Shown: positions 25,463 through 32,907 of the stretch, piece by piece | How the letters are laid out: each line of letters opens with the position of its first letter | How positions within the stretch are numbered: the first letter of the stretch is position 1 | NCBI GenBank assembly: GCA_023382055.1 | Contig: JAMCQN010000172.1 | Location: 1 to 43,041, forward strand | Direction: 5' to 3' | DNA length: 43,041 bases | Origin: Chloroflexota bacterium | Lineage (GTDB): Bacteria; Chloroflexota; Anaerolineae; J036; Brachytrichaceae | The notes under the pieces: model-generated | What the model was told of the DNA's origin: nothing | The model's input: the letters and a program-made list of their open reading frames with translations, nothing else | The model's database searches: none | Translations under genes and position numbers: made by a program

Positions 25463-26782
25463 ATGAGCGATAAAAAAAACGACGCAATTGAAAAAGCCTC
25501 CGATAAGGTGAACACCTACTCACGGCCATCGGACTTGAGAATAACCGATATCCGCATGGCGGTGGTGTGCAGCAACTACGACTATCCAATTATCCGTATC
25601 GATACGAACCAGGGTGTTTATGGCATCGGTGAGGTTCGCGACGCGGGCCACAAGGAAAACGCGCTGCAGTTCAAGTCGATGCTGTTGGGCCAGAATCCCT
25701 GCAATGTCGATTTGATTTTCCATGCCATCAAGCGCTTCGGCAACTGGGGGCGCGAAGGCGGCGGCGTCAGCGGCCTGGAGATCGCTTTGTGGGACCTGGT
25801 CGGGAAGGTCTACGGCGTCCCGTGCTACCAGTTCCTCGGCGGGAAATACCGGGAGAAAGTGCGTCTGTACGCGGATACACCGCAGCCGACCACGCCAACG
25901 CCCGAGGCTTATGCCGAACGGGTGCTTGGTCGCAAGGCGCTGGGATTGACGTTCATCAAATTCGACGTGGGCCTTCATTTGCTGGACGGCGTGCAAGACA
26001 GCATGATCGGCCAGACGACCCGGTTCGAGAACCACATGACGCGCGAGTGGCGCGCACCCGGCACCGGTCCTGTCACGCGAGTAACAGATGCGGGCGTGGC
26101 GCGTATGGCGGAAGTGGTCGCGGCGGTGCGCAAGGCCGTCGGTTGGGAGACATCGCTGTGTATCGACCATTTCGGCCACGGCATGATGACCGTAAAGGAA
26201 GTCATCCGGCTTGGTAAAGCGTTGGAGCCGTACGGTCTGGCATGGATCGAGGATCCTGTGCCGTGGTGGGACGCCGACGCTCACAAGCAGGTTACCGACG
26301 CTGTGCAGATACCCGTGGCAGCGGGCGAAGAGTGGTACTTATGGGAAGGTTTCCGTGAGTTTATCGAGAAACGCGCGGTGGACATCATCCACCCCGACCT
26401 GCTGACTTCCGGCGGCATGGCCGAAACCAAGCGCATAGCCGATTATGCGGAGCGCTTTGGCATTCCGACGGCGTTGCACTTCGCCGGGTCGCCGATTGCC
26501 TTCATGGCTAACCTGCATACTGCGGCTGCAATTCCGAGCTTCGTGGCGCTTGAGCATCACGGCCTGGACCTGCCCTTCTGGGAGGGATTGGTTACCGGCT
26601 TGCCGAAAAACTATATCGAAAACGGTTATGTCGCAGTTCCAGATAAACCCGGGTTAGGCGTCGATCTCGACTACGACGGCATCGAAGCTAACCTGCGCTT
26701 TCCGGGGCTATTCGAGCCTACTGAGGAGTGGAACACACCTAAGCTTTCCTTCTGGCAACCCGACAAACGCTGGGACAAATAG
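25463..26782 (+). CDS. Enolase-superfamily acid-sugar dehydratase-like enzyme
   Basis: This 439-residue member of the mandelate racemase/muconate lactonizing enzyme group abstracts a proton alpha to a carboxylate. The barrel metal ligands are visible as Asp235 (CIDHFG), Glu263 (WIEDP) and Glu289 (AAGEEW). Lys166 in FIKFDVG is a likely acid/base, and His339 (LHFAGS) is another candidate. A segment of about 40 residues (171-210) before the second metal strand is unusually long, as in several acid-sugar dehydratases. The N-terminal 25 residues are charged and precede the capping domain. A good AGGAG lies before the ATG. Substrate unknown; an aldonic or uronic acid is likely. Its place after DUF362 A/B suggests a shared pathway. 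Confidence 0.85.
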   Translation: MSDKKNDAIEKASDKVNTYSRPSDLRITDIRMAVVCSNYDYPIIRIDTNQGVYGIGEVRDAGHKENALQFKSMLLGQNPCNVDLIFHAIKRFGNWGREGGGVSGLEIALWDLVGKVYGVPCYQFLGGKYREKVRLYADTPQPTTPTPEAYAERVLGRKALGLTFIKFDVGLHLLDGVQDSMIGQTTRFENHMTREWRAPGTGPVTRVTDAGVARMAEVVAAVRKAVGWETSLCIDHFGHGMMTVKEVIRLGKALEPYGLAWIEDPVPWWDADAHKQVTDAVQIPVAAGEEWYLWEGFREFIEKRAVDIIHPDLLTSGGMAETKRIADYAERFGIPTALHFAGSPIAFMANLHTAAAIPSFVALEHHGLDLPFWEGLVTGLPKNYIENGYVAVPDKPGLGVDLDYDGIEANLRFPGLFEPTEEWNTPKLSFWQPDKRWDK

Positions 26783-27076
26783 GATCAGTAGAACGATTTG
26801 TGTAGAACCGCCAGCCCAGGCTGTTCGTCCAGAATGGCGCGGCTGTTTCCATAAAAGTGCTTCGCATGCGGCGAAAAAGCGCGCTGGCGCATCCGCCGTT
26901 GCGCTGAACTCGACGGACGAATACAAAGCTGGCGGTTCACTATGCGGATCCGTTTTCCTTCAGGAGCTGCGCGCGCGAATAGATGATGCGGTTAGAGTTC
27001 CAGCACCACCAGTGGCTCATCTGCGGTTCTCCTTCGCAGGTCGTATACTTGCCATGTCTGGTGTGAGACGAAGCTG
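26783..27076. other. Intergenic, no gene seen
   Basis: About 290 bp without a supported gene. A TATACT is present at about 27041-27046, roughly 30 nt before the receiver-domain ATG, and is the only credible promoter element. The rest shows no repeat or hairpin I can defend. Confidence 0.4.
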
Positions 27077-27532
27077 ATGACCCGAATACTCGTTATCGAG
27101 GACGATACAGACTTACGGCAAAATCTAGTCGATTTGCTCGAACTGGAGGAGTACGAAGTCTTTTCCGGCGCCGATGGTGAAGAAGGACTGACGTGCGCCC
27201 GGGAATGCCTCCCCGATTTGATCGTCTGCGACATCATGATGCCCAAGCTGGACGGTTACGGTGTGCTGAAAGAGTTGCGCGCAGACCCCAACTGTCTTGT
27301 GATCCCAGTGATCTTCCTGACCGCCAAGACTGATCGCCAGTCTGTGCGCATGGGAATGGAGTTGGGCGCAGACGATTACCTGACTAAGCCCTTTACACAG
27401 CAGGAATTGCTGAGATCGATACAGACCCAACTGAGTAAACGAACCGCAATAAAGGCAGCCCTGCGCTGGCCGGCCCAGCAGTCAGACGCTCATGCTGCTA
27501 CAGCAGGCGACCAATCAACTCAATCGGGCTAG
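27077..27532 (+). CDS. Single-domain response regulator (CheY-like receiver), possibly truncated
   Basis: A receiver domain of about 120 residues contains the acidic pair EDD (8-10), phospho-acceptor Asp52 (VCDIMMP), Thr (FLTAK) and Lys (LTKPF). There is no output domain. The tail after residue 125 (RWPAQQSDAHAATAGDQSTQSG) looks unlike the usual continuation. In the +1 frame from about 27483 a more protein-like stretch, LMLLQQATNQLNRARRA, runs to a TGA. This could be a frameshifted remnant of a longer hybrid kinase or simply a free receiver. No kinase gene is adjacent. Confidence 0.75.
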   Translation: MTRILVIEDDTDLRQNLVDLLELEEYEVFSGADGEEGLTCARECLPDLIVCDIMMPKLDGYGVLKELRADPNCLVIPVIFLTAKTDRQSVRMGMELGADDYLTKPFTQQELLRSIQTQLSKRTAIKAALRWPAQQSDAHAATAGDQSTQSG

Positions 27533-27560
27533 ACGCGCCTGTTCATCTGCCTGATTGAGT
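27518..27560 (+). terminator. Hairpin at end of the receiver gene
   Basis: ACTCAATCGGGC (27518-27529) pairs with GCCTGATTGAGT (27549-27560) with one mismatch, giving a stem of about 11 bp over the stop codon. There is no T tract, so termination activity is uncertain. Confidence 0.4.
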
Positions 27561-27600
27561 ATCAATGGTTTCCAGGACTTCATCGATACCGGCGGGACAT

Positions 27601-28320
27601 TCACCCGCCCCGCGCGTCATCATCCCTGTGATATTGTTCCTGCGCGTTGTTAACATTGGGCAGCATACCGCTGCGAATACCCTTCAGGACTGCATCCAGA
27701 CGCGATATGACGCGCATTTTGGCGAAAATGTGAGTCAGATGAGCCTGCACGGTACGATCGCTGATTGACAGCGTCTTAGCAATACTGCGATTGGTCAAAC
27801 CCAGCGCCAGCAGTCGGAGTACCTCCAATTCGCGGTCGGTCAACTCGTAATCAACATCGTCATCCAGCGCCCCGCCGCCGGTGCGCCTGTTATCGACCAC
27901 ACTGGACAGGTTATAGCCTGGTCCTGTTGTGGTGCTGATCGCCAGGTTCCCCTCGTAGATCTGCTCGACCGCTTTGGCTATCTGATCGGCTGATGATGTC
28001 TTGAGCATGAACCCGCTGGCGCCTACTTTCAACGCCGAGCGAATGTATTCTTCATCATCGAACCCACTGAATATGAGGACCTGCACTTCCGGCAGCAACG
28101 CACGAATCTGACGCGTGGCTTCAATACCGGTCAGACCCGGCATCTGAATATCCATCAGAATGACGTCTGGTCGCAATATATGCGCAAGTTCCACGGCCTG
28201 CTGCCCTGTACTGGCCTGTCCAACGATTTCGATGTTGGATCGCATTACCAATTGGTCAGCCATTCCCTCCCGTAGAACAGGGTGATCATCCGCCAGCAGT
28301 AATCGGATTGCCCTTTCCAT
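27601..28320 (-). CDS. NarL/FixJ-family response regulator
   Basis: A receiver domain with phospho-acceptor Asp57 (VILMDIQMP) is followed by a LuxR-type DNA-binding domain (LTDRELEVLRLLALGLTNRSIAKTLSISDRTVQAHLTHIF). The start is taken at the ATG at 28320, because TATAAT on minus (28333-28328) ends 7 nt upstream; a nearby in-frame ATG at 28329 overlaps that box. The linker (residues about 130-155) is rich in Gly, Thr and Asp. No sensor kinase is adjacent, so its signal is unknown. It is divergent from an uncharacterised ORF and convergent with the single-domain receiver. Confidence 0.9.
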   Translation of the reverse strand: MERAIRLLLADDHPVLREGMADQLVMRSNIEIVGQASTGQQAVELAHILRPDVILMDIQMPGLTGIEATRQIRALLPEVQVLIFSGFDDEEYIRSALKVGASGFMLKTSSADQIAKAVEQIYEGNLAISTTTGPGYNLSSVVDNRRTGGGALDDDVDYELTDRELEVLRLLALGLTNRSIAKTLSISDRTVQAHLTHIFAKMRVISRLDAVLKGIRSGMLPNVNNAQEQYHRDDDARGG

Positions 28321-28327
28321 AGTTCGC

Positions 28328-28333
28328 ATTATA
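28328..28333 (-). promoter_or_regulatory. -10 element TATAAT, leaderless response regulator
   Basis: A perfect TATAAT on minus ends 7 nt before the ATG at 28320. It overlaps the upstream in-frame ATG at 28329, which argues against that as the start. Confidence 0.5.
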
Positions 28334-28456
28334 TGTCAGCGCCGTGCACCAACGTCTATATATGTACTTCGTGGTTTACTTTTCAACACCTAGAATAACA
28401 TACTAAGCTATAAATTCAAATGCGTACTGGAGCATGAATGGCGGCATATAACCGAC

Positions 28457-29020
28457 ATGTCACTTCCGAACGAACCACAGTGCAATACGGTTGATTTCGG
28501 CCTGCCTGTGCACGGGTACCCGTTTCCTGCACAGCGCCGAGCTCCTGCGGGTACTCAGATTGACTGGGGTTGCTGCGAGGTATGGCGCTCGCAATTTTAC
28601 GGTGCAATCTGCGTGGATGAAACAGGCTGGTTGAACCCGGAGAGCGTCGTTGGCAAAGGATATACTGGCTGGTACATAACACGAGCCGGGAGACAGTCTA
28701 TTGAGTTGCCCGACGACGCTACCGCTAAAGTGGTGCTCCCGGAAATCTGCAAGGACAAGTGCATCCGGCCGATGGAAGTCGGCGGCGAGATACTGACCTC
28801 AAGAGGCCGCGAGTTCTACGGCGCCGGCGTGTATGTATTTCAGGCTGTACGAGATGAAAGTGCTCCCTACCCGCCGGCGCGGGTGAAGGAGCACTTCACG
28901 ATCTCGTGCAGCACCCGACCGCCAGGCAGTCAGCGGTCAAAACTGATGGCGAAACGGAAGCGCGCGTCATCGTCGTACCACGTGGGGAAATTGGTGCCCC
29001 ATATGTCTCCCAGTCAATAA
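28457..29020 (+). CDS. Hypothetical protein, uncertain
   Basis: This open frame of 187 codons resembles no family I recognise. The first 130 residues look protein-like (QIDWGCCEVWRSQFYGAICVDETG, SVVGKGYTGWYITRAG, REFYGAGVYVFQAV), with four or five cysteines that could bind metal. The last 55 residues overlie a strong hairpin at 28858-28896 and end inside the 3' end of the beta-mannosidase gene. They are basic and Ser-rich, so the real gene may be shorter through a frameshift near 28850. TATAAC lies just upstream of the ATG. Treat it as possible, not proven. Confidence 0.4.
   Translation: MSLPNEPQCNTVDFGLPVHGYPFPAQRRAPAGTQIDWGCCEVWRSQFYGAICVDETGWLNPESVVGKGYTGWYITRAGRQSIELPDDATAKVVLPEICKDKCIRPMEVGGEILTSRGREFYGAGVYVFQAVRDESAPYPPARVKEHFTISCSTRPPGSQRSKLMAKRKRASSSYHVGKLVPHMSPSQ
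28858..28896. terminator. Strong hairpin near the end of the beta-mannosidase gene
   Basis: AAGTGCTCC (28858-28866) pairs with GGAGCACTT (28888-28896), and CCCGC (28870-28874) with GCGGG (28879-28883), closing a CGGC loop. No T tract follows. It may terminate the mannosidase transcript or the hypothetical ORF. Confidence 0.4.
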
Positions 29021-31473
29021 GTATTGATCAAGCTGTTAATGCGCAGCGCCTTGTTGAACTGTTTGAGCGTGATTGGCTTCGCCGTTGTCGCGATAACGCG
29101 CACTGCATTCTGGCGCGACAGGTGCACGTAGTTATCGCTAAATAAGGCGTCGATTCCTTCGAGCTCCAACCATGCCCATAACGCCGGCCGGGCGGCAGTC
29201 AATGTGACGGCATACTCGTTCTTCGCCAGGCTTTCTACCTGCGTCTCTATCTGCGGATCAACCAGATTAAGGTGCTTGGGACGGGCAAACGTCGCGAAGT
29301 TGGTCGAAATCAACTTGCCCTTGCTGCGATATTCGAGCCAGACCAGCAACTCGCGAGCCGTGTGCTTCCCGATGTACTCGCCGAACTCAGCCACAGCGAC
29401 CAGGGCGGAAGTCGATGCCGCGACAGTTGCAGGCGCCTTTGCATGTGCAAGCGTTTTTCCCTGCACGTTCGTGAGCCGCCATGAGACTTCGCCGGCGGTT
29501 GACTGCAAGGCGTCATTCGTAAGATGAATCTCCAACCTCCCGGTTGCGGCATCTTCCAGCGCCGACACCAGGACGGGCGCATAAAACTGCTTCGCCATGT
29601 AATGCAGCGCTTTCCATCGCCCGTGGTAATCGATGGATGACCAGCTCGCCACCGGCCAGCAATCGTTGATCTGCCAGTACAACGTACCCATGCCGCGCGG
29701 CATGGCGCGCCGCCAGTGCTCCACGGCATACTTCATCGCCATGCCCTGCAGCATCTGGCTGAGATGCAGCGTCATGTCGAATGAACTCGGCAGGCGGAAC
29801 CAGTCAAGCATGTAGTGCATGATGACGGCATTCCCGATACCGCTACGCTGGTGCAGCTCCATGACATAGGTCGTCACGTTGCGGTCTTCCGGTTCGGCAT
29901 ATCCTCGCACGGTCCTCGGCTCCGGGAAGGACTGGAAACCAAATTCGCTGTTGAAGCGATGCGTGCAGGTGCGATACCACTCGAAGGGTTTGCGGCCGTG
30001 CCAGACATCCCACAGGTGGGCGTCGCCGGAATTCGGATTGTTAAAATCCGCGCGATTATCGACCGGCGTATGCGGGCTGGACGGCCAGTACGAGCGCTGT
30101 GGATCGAGTTCACGCGTGACTTCCGGCAGAAGCTGGTCGAACAGCTTACCATAATCGTCCCAACTCATTGTCCGTTCTGTCCACGCCGGACCGACCAGAC
30201 CCTGTTCCATTTCATTGTTGCCGCACCACAGCGCAATGGAGGGATGGTGGCGCAGGCGGCGGACATTATCGACCGCCTCTGCGCGGACGTTGTCCAGAAA
30301 CTGCTGGTCAAAACCGGGATACGTCGAGCACGCGAACATGAAGTCGTGCCAGATGCAGATGCCCAGTTCATCGCACAGGCCATAGAACACATCCTGCTCA
30401 TAGATGCCGCCGCCCCACACCCGCAGCATATTCATATTGGCGTTCTTCACGCTCATCAGAAGGTCGCGATACCGCTCATCGCTGACTGCATTCGCGAATG
30501 TGTCAGCCGGTATCCAGTTGCCGCCTTTGGCGAAAAACGGCGCGCCATTGACGACAAACTGAAACGACTCTCCCCACTGATCAGGGTGGCGATCCAGCGC
30601 CAGCGTGCGCAGGCCGATCCGGCGCGACGTTGTATCGATCACCTTGCCCGCAGCATCCAGGAGTTGCACGGTTACATCGTATAGCGGTTGCTCGCCGAGG
30701 TTATTCGGCCACCAGAGGCGCGGGGCATCGATCGCGATCATTCCATTCGGGCTGCCCGTCGTCTCGGCAACCACCTTGCCATTGAGGCTCGCCTGTATTC
30801 GTGTCGTCAAGGCTTCAGGTTGATCAGCCTGGATTTCCGGACTCACATCCAATATGACCTGGCCGGAGTTGCTGTGATCCTGCAGGATCCTGATGCCGGT
30901 GAGTCGGGCGTTATCGTACGCAATGAACTCGATGGATCGCCATATCCCGCAGGTGATAAGAACGGGCCCCCAGTCCCATCCATAGTTGCAGGGCTCCTTC
31001 CGCACCCAGGCGCGTCCAGCGATCTCATGCGGCGCGTTCCAACCAGGCAGATGAAACGCCGCCTCTTTCTGTTTGATATAGGGAATCGTCGAGTCGAATT
31101 GCACCTCTATCGTGTTTTGGCCCCGCTTCAAGAGCGCTTTGACATCAAATTCCCAGGTGCGGAACATATTGTCCGTCCGCGCAACCTCATTCCCGTTGAT
31201 ACGGATCGTCGCGAACGTATCCAATCCTTCGCAACGCAACAGGACCACATCATGCTTGGGTAATCCGGCGGGCACGGAAAAGCTGCGGCTGTATAACCAG
31301 TCCACTTCACCGATCCATTGCAGCTTCAACTCATTGTCGCGATAATAGGGGTCAGGTATCTTCCCCGCGGCGATCAGGTCGGTGTGGATACACCCCGGAA
31401 CCTGCGCGGGTATTCTTAACCCGCTTCCTATTTGCGACGCGCGCCAGGCGCCGTTGATACTCAGCCTCTCCAT
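29014..31473 (-). CDS. Beta-mannosidase, GH2 family
   Basis: The enzyme hydrolyses terminal beta-1,4-linked mannose from manno-oligosaccharides. The 819-residue protein has an N-terminal jelly-roll (INGAWRASQIG... VDWLYSRSF), an Ig-like middle domain, a TIM barrel and a C-terminal beta domain. The barrel acid/base Glu lies in LWCGNNEMEQ (about residue 421) and the nucleophile in FNSEFGFQSFPEP (about 510). The WLELEGIDALFSDNY motif near the C-terminus is typical of beta-mannosidases. The start is the ATG at 31473: AAGGAG lies 8 nt upstream, while the frame's first ATG at 31506 has none. No signal peptide, so substrates must be imported. It is adjacent to GH32 and GH36 genes on the same strand. 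Confidence 0.92.
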   Translation of the reverse strand: MERLSINGAWRASQIGSGLRIPAQVPGCIHTDLIAAGKIPDPYYRDNELKLQWIGEVDWLYSRSFSVPAGLPKHDVVLLRCEGLDTFATIRINGNEVARTDNMFRTWEFDVKALLKRGQNTIEVQFDSTIPYIKQKEAAFHLPGWNAPHEIAGRAWVRKEPCNYGWDWGPVLITCGIWRSIEFIAYDNARLTGIRILQDHSNSGQVILDVSPEIQADQPEALTTRIQASLNGKVVAETTGSPNGMIAIDAPRLWWPNNLGEQPLYDVTVQLLDAAGKVIDTTSRRIGLRTLALDRHPDQWGESFQFVVNGAPFFAKGGNWIPADTFANAVSDERYRDLLMSVKNANMNMLRVWGGGIYEQDVFYGLCDELGICIWHDFMFACSTYPGFDQQFLDNVRAEAVDNVRRLRHHPSIALWCGNNEMEQGLVGPAWTERTMSWDDYGKLFDQLLPEVTRELDPQRSYWPSSPHTPVDNRADFNNPNSGDAHLWDVWHGRKPFEWYRTCTHRFNSEFGFQSFPEPRTVRGYAEPEDRNVTTYVMELHQRSGIGNAVIMHYMLDWFRLPSSFDMTLHLSQMLQGMAMKYAVEHWRRAMPRGMGTLYWQINDCWPVASWSSIDYHGRWKALHYMAKQFYAPVLVSALEDAATGRLEIHLTNDALQSTAGEVSWRLTNVQGKTLAHAKAPATVAASTSALVAVAEFGEYIGKHTARELLVWLEYRSKGKLISTNFATFARPKHLNLVDPQIETQVESLAKNEYAVTLTAARPALWAWLELEGIDALFSDNYVHLSRQNAVRVIATTAKPITLKQFNKALRINSLINTY

Positions 31474-31516
31474 ATTGTCGTGCTCCTTTGTTTTTGATTG
31501 GGTCAAATCGGTTTAA

Positions 31517-32884
31517 TTATGAGCCTGATTGCCGTGCACTGTTCCATGCCGAATGCATCTCGTACGCCCGCAACGCAATGACCTGGGCATTGACTCCCTG
31601 GATCGCGACATTCGGCCCAGCAGAATCCGGCAGGAAGCATGAAGTCAAGGATGCTTCACCGCCATTCACAAACACCTCGATTGATGCGCGATCCACCAGG
31701 ACGCGCAGTTCGATACGGCCATCGTGTGGCTGTATCACAGCGGTCCTGCCCAGAACGGTCAACTGCCCTGTTGCGGCAGAGTAGGTGAGCGGCTCTCCAT
31801 GCAGCCTGAGCATGAACTCGCCGTCATCATCAACTTCCACAACCAGATCGATGTCGAGCAAATCGGCTGTCAGCAGTTCATGGATGTCGTTCCATCGTTC
31901 GAGTCTGATCGCAGCCCACTCATGCATCCCGGCATGCAGCAATTCTGCTTCCTTTACCGGGGTGCGCAGAAGCTGCAGGCCATTCGTCGAACGCGCCAGC
32001 CTCAGCACGCACGGGAACGACATCTGCTGGTTGAACGGCATGCCGGGGTACTTTCCCCCACTCATCCAGGCGACCTGGATACGCCGCCCATTCGGCATAT
32101 CGCTATAGGTCTGCACCGCATAATAGTTGGCGCCGAAGTCGACAATGCGGGGTGTGTTGAAATCGGGCGCAAAATGCGCGCCGTCGAATGACCCAGCCAG
32201 GTAGTGGCCATTCGAGGCGATAAAGACCCAGCGCGTCTCGCCACTTGATCCTTCGACTGGTATTTCAAAAATGTCGGGGCATTCACTGCATCCAGGCATC
32301 ACCACATCCTGAAGATGCGTCCATGCCTTCAGGTCAGGTGAGGTAAACAGGCCATAGACATCCTTGTCCAGGTAGAGCGCCATGATCCATCGGCGCGACG
32401 GCGCGTGCCAGGTCACCTTTGGATCGCGATTCTCATGGATGATATGTTTCAAGACAGGATTCAGCGCGTATTTGGTGAAGCTGCGCCCGCCGTCGGTGCT
32501 GTAGGCGAGGCACTGCGTAAACGGCTGCCCTCTCGATTCCGGCGACTGGTTTCCAGCAGCCGTATAGATCAGCACAATCGTTTTTTCGTCGCCCTGCTGG
32601 AAACCGGCGGTATTGTCCCAGTCGACCACCGCCGACCCGGAGAACATCGTCCCCATCGAGTCGGGCAGCAACACGTTCTCCAACTGCTGCCAATGAATCA
32701 GGTCACTGCTGACGGCATGCCCCCAGGTCATGTTGCCCCATTCGATTCCCGACGGGTTGTGCTGGAAGAACAGATGGTAGGCGCCTTTATAGAAAACCAG
32801 TCCATTGGGATCGTTGATCCAATTCTGCCTGGCGGTGAAGTGGAATTGCGGACGGTACTTCTCTTGATAAAAAGTGTCTGTCAT
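31517..32884 (-). CDS. Beta-fructosidase (invertase/levanase type), GH32
   Basis: This retaining GH32 enzyme cleaves beta-fructosyl linkages in sucrose, raffinose-type sugars or fructans. The nucleophile Asp is in NWINDPNG (about residue 25). The transition-state RDP is at 153-155 and the acid/base Glu in SECPD (about 201). A C-terminal beta-sandwich with DRASIEVFVNGGEASLTS follows. The ATG at 32884 is preferred because GAGGG lies just upstream; another ATG occurs four codons earlier. No signal peptide, so it acts on imported sugar. It lies between the beta-mannosidase and alpha-galactosidase genes (24 bp from the latter) and is probably cotranscribed. Confidence 0.92.
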   Translation of the reverse strand: MTDTFYQEKYRPQFHFTARQNWINDPNGLVFYKGAYHLFFQHNPSGIEWGNMTWGHAVSSDLIHWQQLENVLLPDSMGTMFSGSAVVDWDNTAGFQQGDEKTIVLIYTAAGNQSPESRGQPFTQCLAYSTDGGRSFTKYALNPVLKHIIHENRDPKVTWHAPSRRWIMALYLDKDVYGLFTSPDLKAWTHLQDVVMPGCSECPDIFEIPVEGSSGETRWVFIASNGHYLAGSFDGAHFAPDFNTPRIVDFGANYYAVQTYSDMPNGRRIQVAWMSGGKYPGMPFNQQMSFPCVLRLARSTNGLQLLRTPVKEAELLHAGMHEWAAIRLERWNDIHELLTADLLDIDLVVEVDDDGEFMLRLHGEPLTYSAATGQLTVLGRTAVIQPHDGRIELRVLVDRASIEVFVNGGEASLTSCFLPDSAGPNVAIQGVNAQVIALRAYEMHSAWNSARQSGS

Positions 32885-32907
32885 GGCTACCCTCATTGAT
32901 GACCCGT

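Noticed and set aside
27591-27609. GGCGGG/CCCGCC hairpin at the end of the LuxR regulator gene
   Set aside because: Short stem partly inside the coding end and no T tract; not strong enough to call a terminator.
29815-30684. 289-codon open frame on plus inside the beta-mannosidase gene
   Set aside because: The minus-strand frame carries all GH2 catalytic motifs; the plus frame has no family features.
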